A stretch of DNA of 64,000 nucleotides from Mesodorylaimus sp. YZB2_4 (lineage: Eukaryota > Nematoda > Enoplea > Dorylaimida > Dorylaimidae). The first letter of the stretch is position 1. Every line of letters begins with the position of its first letter. The stretch covers positions 186,001-250,000 of the forward strand of contig JASANH010000209.1 in assembly GCA_030248295.1 (NCBI GenBank). The letters run 5' to 3'. Made by a program: the position numbers and the translations under genes. This document shows, one piece after another, positions 50,461 through 61,700 of the stretch. The notes under the pieces were generated by a model. It was not told where the DNA came from. It saw nothing but the letters and a program-made list of their open reading frames with translations, and made no database searches.

Positions 50461-51825
50461 ATGACCCGACTCGCTGTGTCGTCTCGTCTAATCGCCTCGT
50501 TCTCGGTCCTCGCCTTGATTTCGTTCGACCTTGCCTCGAGCAGGGTAGAGATCACTGGCAAAATCGACATCGTCTTCATCGTTGCCACCAGGGAGCAGAA
50601 TGAGTACGACGATCTAAAGACCGCGTTCTCGCAATTGCTAGATTACATCGACCTGGGCGAGGAGAGAGTCAGGGTGGCCATCATCAATGCTATTCATGTG
50701 CCCTTCAGCACTAATCCATTCCGCGTTTGGTTCGATCTTTCTGGCAATGTCGCTCAGTACCTTTCCTTCATCAACAAAAAACACTGGCCTCCTGTACTTG
50801 GCGCCGTATACGAGCTCCATTCAGGCCTGAATCACGTCAAAGACATTTTTGACTTCAACAAGCAAGACCGAGTGAAGGTGGTCTTTCTCTACATGAAAAA
50901 CTCCGTATTCACTTGGGATCTCTTGGGACGAGAGATCGGGGCTGTGCGTCAGAATGGCGTTTCCCTCTTCGTCATTTATAACCGTACAGAAGAGAACGTC
51001 AAACGATTCGCTCAAGCCTTCACCCCGAATAGGAACCGGGCTGTGGCGGGCGACGTAATTTTCAGAGGGGCCGTCAGAGAAGCCTGGGAGTTCAGAGACC
51101 TCATCTGGCAAGATCTGTGTACGACCTGCTATTTCCAGGAACAAGGAGGATGGAAGTGTGGCCCTGGCCTGCGTTCACAATTTAGTCGACGTGACTACAT
51201 CGGCGACGGCAACGCCAAGTGCCAAACTGTGGCTGTGAGCGACGTTGTGAAGTGCAGTGGTCCAAACTGCGAGGAGGAATGCGATTACCAGCTGCCCCAA
51301 AGACAAGAGCTCAACTGCATTGGTGTCTGCCCACCACCGCCAGGAATGGAGAACTGCCCGATCTACCTCAAGTGCGGCCAGTGTACCACTGCCACTGCAT
51401 CGACCATGTCTACACGAACGAACGCGACCATGGCTGACGATGAGAAGAGCGAGAACGACACGACCTCAGGCGAAAATAAGACGAACTGGACGCTGATCGG
51501 GGCGATCATGGGCGTGGTCGCTCTCATTGTGATCGTCGTGATCGTCATCGTTGTGATCGTGGTCACGAAAAAGAAATCGGCGGCCAAAAAGCAACAGGAA
51601 CTGCAGAAAAAAGACTGTGCCGCGGCTTCGAAGATGACCCATGGCAAGAAAAGTAGCAGCAGTGGATTCAGGGAAGGTGTTGGAACCAGCGCGATCGGTG
51701 GCAGCATGGCTGTGCAGTCCAAGAAACCTGCCTACATTTCCGCGGGACCCGGACCCAAATCGACCAAAGTCAATGTCGAATCAAAGATAATGACGAAATC
51801 GATGAAACGTGGAGGTCGGCCGTAG
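50461..51825 (+). CDS. Secreted/type I membrane protein with MIDAS-less VWA-like domain (paralogue B)
   Basis: A single-exon gene of 454 aa, clearly homologous to paralogue A along its whole length. The signal peptide is at about 1-26 (IASFSVLALISFDLASS). The VWA-like region (about 34-188) starts GKIDIVFIVATREQNEYDDL and includes ERVRVAIINA and DRVKVVFLYM. The metal-binding DxSxS is again lost. The Cys-rich part (220-308) shares WQDLC..C, DYIGDGNAKCQT and CPPPPGMENC with paralogue A, followed by a short Thr/Asn-rich stalk with N-glycosylation sequons. The transmembrane helix WTLIGAIMGVVALIVIVV is at 343-369, before a basic tail of about 85 residues, shorter than in A. The helix start is nearly identical between paralogues, suggesting constraint there. 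ATG 50461 is chosen by signal peptide and paralogue. Function not known. Confidence 0.8.
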   Translation: MTRLAVSSRLIASFSVLALISFDLASSRVEITGKIDIVFIVATREQNEYDDLKTAFSQLLDYIDLGEERVRVAIINAIHVPFSTNPFRVWFDLSGNVAQYLSFINKKHWPPVLGAVYELHSGLNHVKDIFDFNKQDRVKVVFLYMKNSVFTWDLLGREIGAVRQNGVSLFVIYNRTEENVKRFAQAFTPNRNRAVAGDVIFRGAVREAWEFRDLIWQDLCTTCYFQEQGGWKCGPGLRSQFSRRDYIGDGNAKCQTVAVSDVVKCSGPNCEEECDYQLPQRQELNCIGVCPPPPGMENCPIYLKCGQCTTATASTMSTRTNATMADDEKSENDTTSGENKTNWTLIGAIMGVVALIVIVVIVIVVIVVTKKKSAAKKQQELQKKDCAAASKMTHGKKSSSSGFREGVGTSAIGGSMAVQSKKPAYISAGPGPKSTKVNVESKIMTKSMKRGGRP

Positions 51826-51911
51826 AAATCGTGTGGCGAGTGCAAGAGTGCGTTGAGATGGCGAGTGGAAAGGTGATGATGAACTCGTGTGACCAATGCT
51901 AGTTTTCCTCG

Positions 51912-51917
51912 AATAAA
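51912..51917 (+). terminator. Polyadenylation signal of VWA gene B
   Basis: A canonical AATAAA lies 87 bases after the stop codon of the gene at 50461-51825, at a suitable distance for its 3' end. Confidence 0.6.
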
Positions 51918-52869
51918 AATTATTAACTCTGGACTCTGACATTAGTGCTCTTGATCTGCAGTTGCTAAGTCTTGCGTTTGCCTTGCACTTTCTTCTGCTT
52001 TAGTCGTTATCACAAAGTATCCTCAGGAATAGTGCCTCACCGTAGAGTCCTGGGGCTAATTTATGGCGGATTTTGTGCATAGCTCTATAAACTTGTCGAT
52101 TCTCAAAACTGGAGGGCAGTATCTGCTTCGAGTGTACTGTCATCGATAAGTCGAGTTGATGTCCTGATTGTCAGCATCCTGTTGAATTCTCGCCGTTTTC
52201 TCTCCGTCGATGCCGATTCTTTGAAAATGTGGGCTCGAACACGTGTCAATATATTTTTTCAATTCTCGTTATCGATCGATTTTCGATTTGACTTGGCGAA
52301 ATTTGTTGATACTTTGTTCGGAATCTCCGCTAGTGGTAAAATTCTTGGCTCGATCAGGGCAAACTACAGTACAGCAGACTCCGTAGAGGATGGCTCAGGG
52401 TACCCGTACCCACACCCGTACCCAGAGTACCTTACCCATACCCGGTTTTTCTATAAATGTTCGAATGGAGTACAAAAACAGAAAATCAATCAATTCAAGA
52501 AAATGGCTACAGAAAACCAGAGTTTTCAACGAAACTCGATCAATTTTTCGTTGAAAAGGTTATTCACTATCGTAAAATAAACGACTTTCTGAAAGCAGTA
52601 ATCTGAGCCAAATGCTTTAGCGCTAAAAAGTCTAAATAATGTCGATTTTGAGTAATGTGTTGGTTTTCTTGTTAGAAATAGATGTCTCAATTTAAATTTG
52701 AAAGTCTGAACCTGACAAGAACCTGGCAATCTAAAACTCTGTATGAAACTGCACTCATGTTGGAGAGAGTAACAAAGTTGAACTTGACAAGGAGTGCCTT
52801 TTTAAATGTTTAGCTAGGGCATTTTCGGCAGTTACGGCTGACCTATGACTCAAAGGTGACCAATGCGTA
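51918..52869. other. Intergenic region, no gene recognised
   Basis: No supported exon. At 52395-52445 there is a cluster of GTACCC units (GGGTACCCGTACCCACACCC), echoed at 54105-54235. Such degenerate GTACCC runs often belong to transposon subterminal regions, but a pairing element could not be defined. Confidence 0.4.
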
Positions 52870-53100
52870 CAGTCTACCAGGAATCACAAGCACTTATTTC
52901 CGAACGGGGAAACGTGTCCGAGCCACAGCGGATTCGGCTATCTTGGATCACATGCTTCAAGCGGGACATGACGCTGGCTGTGATGATTTTGGCATCATCG
53001 ATCGTGCAAATTCTGACAAACTTGAAAATCAAAGAAGCCATCCACATTGTGACAAAACGTCCTGCTTTGAACCAGCAGAAGGACTTTGAAACACTCAGGC
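52870..53100 (+). mobile_element. GIY-YIG-type endonuclease tail of a Penelope-like element (remnant)
   Basis: One frame reads ILDHMLQAGHDAGCDDFGII, and after a one-base shift the next reads NLKIKEAIHIVTKRPALNQ then KDFETLRLL. The order (Asp-His ... Gly-His-Asp ... ddFgIID ... kiKEAIHI ... rPaLNqq) is the C-terminal part of the GIY-YIG nuclease domain that follows the reverse transcriptase in Penelope-like elements. The GIY-YIG core and the RT itself are not found upstream. The frameshift marks it as dead. Confidence 0.55.
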
Positions 53101-53604
53101 TTTTGCAATAGGTTGTCGCTACCTGAGAATCAACAGCTGCCCTTTGATACCTAGATTCGTGACCCTGATACCAAACGTGCTTCACTTTTGATCGCTTGCA
53201 GCTTGTCTGGAGAGGTCAACAACAACTACTGCACATAAAACAAGCTAGTTTGTGTGCAGGAGCCAGTTCCACAATTTGATGAGACGCGTCTGATCGTGAG
53301 TCGCAGTACATGCATACGTGAAAGTCCTATCCTACATCAAAGCGACACTGCTCTCCTGATCCAAGGACCCGCTGACCTAAGAGTGAAAGTGACTTGGATC
53401 CTGCAAAGGTTCAAGGTTGCTGCACTGGTGCATATCTATCAGATACAACTATGGACACTTATGTTCCCTCAACCCCCTCATAGAAGCTCGGAAATACTCA
53501 ATAATCTTTACTTCTACTGTGCCTTGTTTCAAAGTTTTTTAATTGAAGATGCTCTACTGTAGTTTTATCTCCCAGAAATTTCCACTTAAATCCATTAAAT
53601 TCCT

Positions 53605-53840
53605 TGTGTCGCTGCTTCGATAGCAGCTTAGACAGATAAGCAAGAAGCCAGTCAGTCGTGTCATGTGGCACCCACCAATGGGGGTCCTGACGTCCTCCAC
53701 GGATGGCGCCATAGCGACTCAAACCGGGTCCTTTTTTGCAGTAAACAACCATTCTCGAATCTTAAAAACGCTTAATTAAATATCCATATATTATCATTAT
53801 ACCTTGGTTGTGAAAAGATATAATATATAAGCTGTTTTCG
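53605..53840 (+). repeat. Dispersed repeat family R1, copy 2
   Basis: Matches 47690-47830 (GTCGCTGCTTCGATAGCAGC, CAGTCAGTCGTGT, GGGGGTCCTGACGTCC, CCACGGATGG) and extends further into a region also similar to 50035-50125 (CGGTAAAAAACCA versus CAGTAAACAACCA, then AATATCCATA). The three sites together outline a family of at least 230 bp. Confidence 0.6.
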
Positions 53841-54237
53841 TTGAGAATATACACGCCCTTCACGCGCCGCATAGGCCGTGTGTAAATTCCCAAAAGAAAA
53901 CAGATAGTAGACATGGATATGGATATAGATATGATTCCGATATCGATTAGATATAGATATGGATATTTATATCAACAATAGTCAAAACTAGCCTCAAAAT
54001 AGCAGACATCAGAACTGTTTCGCTAAAAACATTCACAAAGTGCATAAGATTTAAATTTACAGCGCTGTCATAAATATGAATTAAAAATAAATGAAACAAG
54101 AACGAATACCGTACCCGCCGCCTCTTACCCATACCCGCCAGGTACAGGTGGATACGGGTATGGCAGACTCCTGCACGGGTATGAAAATCGTACCCTACAT
54201 GTGCCCGCTGGACGATCTCTGTACCCGTACCCATACC

Positions 54238-54280
54238 CCCCAGAGTCATGCATTGTGGGCACCGATGCATGACTCTGGGG
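54238..54280. repeat. Perfect 16-bp stem hairpin
   Basis: CCCCAGAGTCATGCAT at 54238-54253 is followed after 11 bases by its exact reverse complement at 54265-54280. It is not linked to a gene end. It may be the terminus or recombination product of a nearby mobile element. Confidence 0.75.
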
Positions 54281-54382
54281 TGGCTCAAGAAGCCAGTTGA
54301 CAACACCTCACGTTAAAACTATTGCCTTCGCGCCGTAATGGCGCGGTAAGAAGCAGCACACGTCAGACGTCGAAAGGGCTGA

Positions 54383-55502
54383 AGGCTCATTTATACTGGC
54401 CACCGAATCTGTGACTGCGCGCTCAGGACAGAGTTCTCTGCCACTCTGTAACTGAAAGGGCGTTTATACTGCCTCCAGAGTCCCTGATCCAGAGCGCGCT
54501 GTCCTGTGGTTTCAGAAACTGGGACTCTGTCCCTGCGTCGAGAGAGGCCCAGTGCCAGAGAGAAACATTTTCTTCACACAGAGGCGAGGCGCGGCGCAAA
54601 CCAGTCGGAAATGGGGGGGGCTAATATGCAGGACAGAGATCCTGTACTATTCGATCTTTATAGATTCGATCTTTATAGATCGAATAGTACAGGATCTATA
54701 AAATGGAGATGTAGATCTATAAAAATGACTGATCGATTGATGCCCGATCACTAGGCGGATGACTGGCTGGTCAATCTGCTGCTTGATATGATCGGGTGAT
54801 CGATGTGACGAGCTAATCTGATCCACATGATCGATCGATGGATCATATTTTTAAGTAAATCAAACAACAGATTGAGTGATCAATCACCCAATCAATCGAT
54901 CACCCGATCAATCAATCAATCAATCAATAGAAATGATCCGATCGATCATATTGACTGATCGAATAGTCACAATGATCAATCGAATACTCGAATTCAACAA
55001 CATGATCAATTAGTAAGACATAGCCAATGATGTGAGCATCATAGAGTGAGTTCTTTGAAGATGAAAAACTAGGTTCAGAAAATGAGGAAATACAGGTTAA
55101 AATCGCTCTTCAACTAAAATTTTGACTTCATTTTTGGATTCAGCAATAAAAACTGCATCGGCTTATGCTCTGTTCTAAATTTTAGATGCGATCGTCGATT
55201 TTTAGAATTGATAGCAATGGGTTCCTGCGTTTTTGCACAAACTTTGACTTGGGCAGGGTTTGTGCAAAAAGGCCGGGACAGAGCGCGCAGGGACACCGAT
55301 CGGGGACCCAGTACGGGCGCCCAAGCCTGGTCGCTTTTATACTCACTTTCCCGATTTTGGTGCATTTATACTGGTCCCCGAGTGGGTCCAGTGAACTCTT
55401 GGACAGAGTACAGTAATCCTAGAACATGAAAATCTGGGACCATTCCGATCAGTGCGCCACTCTGTCACAGAGAACTCGGTGGCCAGTATAAATAATAAGC
55501 CT
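54383..55502. mobile_element. Non-autonomous DNA transposon with TGA target duplication
   Basis: The left end AGGCTCATTTATACTGGCCA and the reverse complement of the right end (AGGCTTATTATTTATACTGG, then CCACCGAG) match apart from a 3-base indel. The flanks are TGA at 54380-54382 and 55503-55505. TIR-like TTTATACTGG/C motifs recur inside at about 54465 and 55370, suggesting nested or subterminal copies. No transposase frame is seen. A three-base duplication points to a PIF/Harbinger relative, but the superfamily is not proved. Confidence 0.65.
54638..54696. repeat. Perfect 19-bp stem hairpin inside the 54383-55502 element
   Basis: GATCCTGTACTATTCGATC at 54638-54656 pairs exactly with 54678-54696 across a 21-base loop of CTTTATAGATT-type repeats. 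Downstream (54720-54960) the DNA is full of GATCAATC words, so the hairpin may come from slippage and inversion in this repeat. Confidence 0.75.
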
Positions 55503-55687
55503 TGACAGACCTGAGCTCAAAGAGCAGCTCAGACCAAGAACTGAAGACCACTCGTCAGCTGATGCCTTTATCATAAACCAGTCACTGGACCTCGATCTCG
55601 CTCACTGTCTTCCTGCAGGCCCTGGCTTCTTCTCTGAGCCAGTGCACTGACTGCGAGACAATAGAGGATTAAAGCACTCGTGAGAAC

Positions 55688-57073
55688 CCAGGTCCGACCG
55701 ATAAGGCAATTATCGGCCGATAAAACCGATAATTTTTGAAAACTTAAAAATTCAAGTTTTATGGCGGGAAATTTGAATTTTGGTCAGATCGCCACCCTTT
55801 TTACATGCAATTTTTTAATTTCGCATGCTATGCTTCCGTTGAAGACCAATTTAAATCAATCTGGTAGCCCAAAATCTCGGGACCGAAGACTATGTACGTT
55901 GCAATATCCCAACTAAAAACTCCTCTTCGCAGATGTCATACACTTCAGGCAACGCATGAGACCTCGAGGACCAGCCGTATGACACTGTCAGGAAGTGGGC
56001 ATGAAACAACAGAGTTCCCTTCATTTAAATTGGAATATAAACTGGATTTTGTTGCTTCTATCTTACAGGCGGAGGTACATTATGTGCACATGCACACCCT
56101 GGAAACTCAGATCCTTTCACAACTTTTTGAGGGCTCTATGTAGTTTTCGACTGGGGTCCTGACCCTGATCCTCATCCAAAACAGCATGCATCGGGGATTC
56201 ACCCTCAAACACTTTTCCACGTCCAGATAAACGAAAATACCCACGAAACATAGTATCAGCATTATGTGCAATGTTGTGAGATGACTGAGATGTTTATACT
56301 CATAAAAAATAGTTCCGATGCAGGGCAAACTTCATGAAGTTTTTAGAACATGTCAAGAAAAGAAGTGAACAGATGGACGGACTTGAACAGCCAGAAAGCT
56401 TTTTCTATCCCAGCCCCGGCAGGGTTATCTCGAACCCCAGAAGGCCCTGAAGGCCATCACCATTCCTGTCCCCGACTCCAAATGGGCAAAAGACTAACCT
56501 CATCCCCGAAATCTCACCCAAGGGTGAATGCTACGACTACAGCGACAATTTGTAGTCATAGCCCCTTTTTTGAGTCAGACTAACCTCTAATTTATTGTGC
56601 CGCGGGGGCCTGAGAAGGACTCTTGTCTCTGAGTGTACAATAACAATACGACACGAGGCAAAGAGGTCGCCTTCATTGAGAAGCATGCAAGTAACAAGAC
56701 AGGGCCAGCCCTACCTCCTTCCCATAACCTTAGCCTATGCAACACACAGACGGCCAACTGCTTTTAGTGTAAACTGCTTTGGTGCCGTTGCGGGCATCCC
56801 AGTAAGAAAAGTCATGATCACGATGATCGTGACTTGTCGTGACTTAGCTTCAGACTGTTCTTGGGCACTGACCTCTTTGATCGAGAATCCGTAGCTCCCT
56901 GCTCCTCGTCATAATCACTATCAACAGGCCGTATGCTCGCCCTAAATTCTTATTGATAAGGAAATCTACATTATCGGCATTATCGGCAGCACTAATTATC
57001 GGTATCGGCCGATAACCGATAACGCAATTATCGGCCGATATTATCGGTCAGCCGATAAATCGGTCGGACCTGG
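55688..57073. mobile_element. hAT-like non-autonomous transposon, 8-bp target duplication
   Basis: The ends read CCAGGTCCGACCGAT on both strands and are flanked by the perfect octamer GTGAGAAC (55680-55687 and 57074-57081). An 8-bp duplication is the hallmark of hAT elements. Both termini carry subterminal palindromes of the type TTATCGGCCGATAA (one near 55710, several at 56955-57060). The 1386-bp interior has only short frames and no recognisable transposase or BED finger, so it depends on a partner element. Confidence 0.8.
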
Positions 57074-57081
57074 GTGAGAAC

Positions 57082-58773
57082 CATGGAGCAAAGCCAGGCC
57101 TTACGCTTGTATGGATAGAGTATAGACATCTGCATTGCAACTGCAAGGTAGTCTTTGACCAGCCAGCAAAATCATTGTTTGTTGGCAAAAATTTAAAACC
57201 ATGTTGCAATTTTGCTGAAACAAAAGAAGCCACGTTTTGGGGCGAAAGTAATCTCTTGAAACTTGGCGGAAAATGGTCGGTTAGCTCGTCTGTGTGCTCT
57301 GGAAATATTTTTTCATCTCAAATGACCACTGGTCATAATTTTTTAAAACCTGAGGAGTGAGGAGCAGAAATTATTTCCGGAAACGGCATAGACGATTGGT
57401 CGAGTAATTACAAAGATCGGAAAACGTCGTTTGGCCTGCGGGGCAACAAGTTCTTCGAAAACGACCTGTGATGGCCATTTATCAGAATAAAGCAAATTCG
57501 AGCCTCCGACTGACCACTGGTCAAGTGAAGTTGACCACTGGCTCAGCAACTGTCAATAGCGAGACCACTAACGGCCGCCTCAGTTTCGTCCGAGTCCAGC
57601 AAGGTCAGTTTATGTAGGCTGAGTGAAATCAGTGCTGCTGTCATTATCGATTTGCAGTGATGTTGCTGCTGCCTCTTCATCACAGATATGATGGATCAGA
57701 GTGTACCATGCCTATGCATATCATAATTATTTGCAGAACCCCGATGCCTCACTGTCGGGATCCCGACCTATCCTTAATGCGTATCTGTATCAAGTGAGTT
57801 TTACGGTCAAAACCAAGTCCATCCCACGCCAACCCGAATCTGAAACCAACCTTCACCCCTTTATTCCTGCCATATCGTTCTGCCACGTGCAATTCGTCGC
57901 ATCCGCAAAGCACACGCGTCGAGTGCACAGTTTAGCCCAGATCACATCGGCACTGGCATTTGTCCACTACAAACCGCGGCATTCTATCGAGTCCATCCAC
58001 CCAGCCATTCTACCTGCCTGCGCCCCAGTTCCAAAGTACGATGTAAAATTCAATTACCCCGCGCTGCATTCCTAACATTCTCTCGCCCACCTTACCCACT
58101 TTTCCATATTCTATATTTCCGTCTCCAAACACATCAGCATACGCGTCTACAAGAAAATTAGATTACGTTACTGTACCTCAAAAAAAAAAAGAGAAACCAA
58201 CAGCAACGCAACAACACTTTAGGCCCATCAACACATTACATGTACATTCTTTGGGCAAATGCTCTTATTTCGAAAAGAGAAAGCTCATTCTTCATGTACA
58301 CTATAGACCATGCTTACACTGTGGGATAACGCGCCCATAGCGAACAAGAAAATCCAAGAATCAGACTCCAAATTAACCACTAGAGTATGATGCATATAGA
58401 CCACTATGGAGGAATGTCCTATATTTCCTACACTCTTACATACCAATATTGAAGACGCACATTGCCTAAGCTTATCTTACAAATAATTAATGAGCAAAGG
58501 CCGTAGTCTGGTCAATGAAATAGGAAACACCAAGCAAACCGAGAAGCAAAGCTCACCTTGCAACCACGCCCAGGCCTCCTTCTATGAAACCCTAATTAGA
58601 AAGGACGAAACAAAACGGCCAATCCTGACGAGATTCTTTCACAAACAAATCTTACGCCTCACATCGAAAGCCCGTGGACTGTACATCATATGCTGAGACA
58701 CAAGGGGACTCGCTCGGCTCGTTAGACAAGCTCGATACGGGGCCGAGTCAATATGACAAGGCCGGCCATCAAT
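57082..58773. other. Spacer downstream of the PIM-like kinase gene, no gene recognised
   Basis: No exon is supported. The part near 58773 probably includes the kinase 3' UTR (minus strand). At 57315-57540 the palindromic word TGACCACTGGTCA recurs. A 124-codon plus-strand frame at 57701-58075 has no recognisable domain and I do not call it. Confidence 0.4.
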
Positions 58774-61700
58774 TCACACGCTACTGCATAAACTGCTATC
58801 GCTAACGTAGCTCGTACAAGCTGAACTATACGCACTGCTGTACGCACTACCCACATCGGTCGTCACCGAAGGCGAATGTTGATGTTGCAATTGCAATAGC
58901 AGACCTTGATCGAACTTATGCCGACTCGCCCCGTTCGGATTGCTCTTACCAGCCACCCCGCTCGACGCGTTATGATCAGGCACGGATAATCTATTATCGT
59001 TCGGACTAACCGACAACACGGGCGACTGCGCCACCGACGACGATGTCGATTCCAACAATATGTCCACCGTCTCCATCGGACACTGGTCTTGACCTTTCTT
59101 TGAATCTTCCAACAAGGCTTGCATCAATTGATGCGGATTCACACCGCCCGCTCCCATCGCCAAATTCTTGGGCACCGAAACTGAGATTGACTTGATTCGA
59201 CCACGCGCCGCCACCTCCTCCACCACCGTCTCCAATCCACCAACCACCCACGGATGGGCCAACAATTGCTCGTAGGTCGGTCGATCGACTTCATTAAACG
59301 CCAGGCACTTTCGAATCAAATCTTGGCAATCTAAACAACAAACGAATCCTTGCACTCGCCCCTCTGATCCAGTCAACACATTCTTACCTTGAGAAACGGG
59401 ATGACGCCACGCCAAGTTGCCACGAATAATATCATCGTCTCTATGATAAGGGATGTCACCGCACACCATATCGTAAAGCAGAATGCCCAATGACCAGACT
59501 GCGGCCGACGGTCCATCGTAACGTTGATGCAAAATCCATTCTGGCGGACTGTACACCCGAGTCCCTGGAAAATCGATAACCGTCACATACCTAATAGCTT
59601 ACACCCACGCAAGCTATCCGGGTCACTGACCCATAGGATGCACCCTTGCATCCATCTACTTCCTCCTGTCATAATTCATTCGCACCCAAACCCGACCCCC
59701 ATTCGCGCATTCCTTGCGTATTTGACAACCATCTTTCTTCTCCTTCCTCGTCTCGTCTATTTGTGCCCTATGAAAGTCTTTTCAGCACGACCAGCCGAGG
59801 AATGCTATGCAACACGGCGCCTTTCTTCAATTCACTATTTCTAGACCACGCCACTCGACTAGTACTCGCCGCCACGTCCCCCCCCCCCCCCCCATCCTCC
59901 GTTACGAGTAAACTCTTCGCCGTGACGCATCTTCTTCGCATATGCGCTCCAGATCTTTTTAAAAATTCACTCCAAAACTTGGCTTTCGTCCAATGCTTAA
60001 AATAGCCCCCTTCGCACTCGCTCTCCGCCCCCTCCCGCGCCATAGTTCACACGAGGCAGCCTGCACGAGCCGAGGCGTTTCGATTCAAGGAAGCCGTTGG
60101 CGCCAACTGCTCTATCCCCCCTCACTTTCTCCCTAAAACCCTATCTCAGCTAACCAACAAAAAAGAGTGCAAATTTCAACTCAGACAATCGAATTCTTCT
60201 AAACCTCACTGCTATCGTGAACTGACATAAAATCAATTCCAACTGCTCTTGTTTCTTTTCCACGCACTTTTTTCCCACCCGTACATGCCCAATTTCAATT
60301 AAGCGTCTTTGGCTCGTGCTTAAAGTCCCACCTACTCGCGACGGATACGGATTCATCAGTTGCGAGAGACGCATAAAATTGCCTATACCCGCCCCCTTTC
60401 GACTAGCCTAGCCGTCTACGTCAGTTCCAAAGTCCATCCGTCCCGTCCCATCTCCGACACGCTTTTACGAGACCATCGACCAATGTAGTGAACCCAGTGC
60501 AATGATGTGATTATGGGAAAAACCTATATTCAACACTAGAAACACACCACCTAAGGCCTTACCAAGACCATAAATTTTAACATTTTCCGCTCCCTATGCT
60601 CGTTTTGCGCCTTTTTTCCCACTCAAAACGCATATTCGAATCCGTTTCGCAAAAACGTGCGAAACAGCTCGTATATTACGAGACTGACTGAAAAAGAAAA
60701 AAAAAACCTGCTGTTATTTCTTTTGTATATCCTTTTCGAAAACCCAGCCATCTACAATTCGGCACACACCTCAGTCCGTTCATTTGGTGCTGACGAAATC
60801 CAGACACCCCCTTGAACAAGGAAAAAATAAACGAGCACGCCGAATGAATAAACCGTCTGCGTCCACACGACCAGGCGGAAGTGTATGTGCCAATAGGAGG
60901 GGTCTCGATCGCAGACGAAAAAATTTGGCACCAGTTGCCGCCAGAGAAACAGAAAAAACCAACATACAACCCATTTTGCCCCCCGTCTAGCCAGTCTAGC
61001 GACGAAATGCCTTCTCGTTCCGAAAAAATATTATCCTCATCCCACTCCCCACAAAAAAACTCAACTTCTCAATACCTAAGTTTGAATGATCGACCTTGGC
61101 GGCTCGCGTCATAAAAAAATACCCCCTACTGTTGACAATTTATTTCGCGCTAGGATTTAAACAAAAAAATTCAAAAAGTTTTAGGCTTCTGCCTAAAAAA
61201 AAACACTGGCTGAGCGGGAATTAGACTGAACTAAATTCTTCCCAGACGGACTCCTATTGCGCACAAAACAGGGCGGAAGATCCAAAAAACTTGCGCAATG
61301 CTCACCTTCGAAATCCGTATAATCGTCAGTTTTCAAAAACGCTCCCGAACCGAAATCGATCAATTTCAATCGGCACGTTTTCACATCGACAACTAAATTT
61401 TCGTCTTTGATATCCCGATGCAATACGCCGGCCGATGCGCAGGCAACGATCGTCTCGACCACCTAAAAAAGCGAAAATTTGCGTAAACTTTCAAATTATT
61501 CTTCCAAAAACTTTCTCATACCTGTTTAAAGAAATTCCTAGCTAATTCTTCGTCCAATTTCTCTTTTTCCGATATATAATCGAATAAATCGGTGCAAGGC
61601 GACGGTCGTTCCATAACAATCAAAAATCCATCCGTCCTTTCGTACCAATCCAACAAACGTATCACGCCCATCACGTGACGAACGTGCCATAACAAACAAA

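Noticed and set aside
57701-58075. 124-codon plus-strand frame
   Set aside because: No domain, lies in probable 3' flank of the kinase gene, no splice or polyadenylation context.
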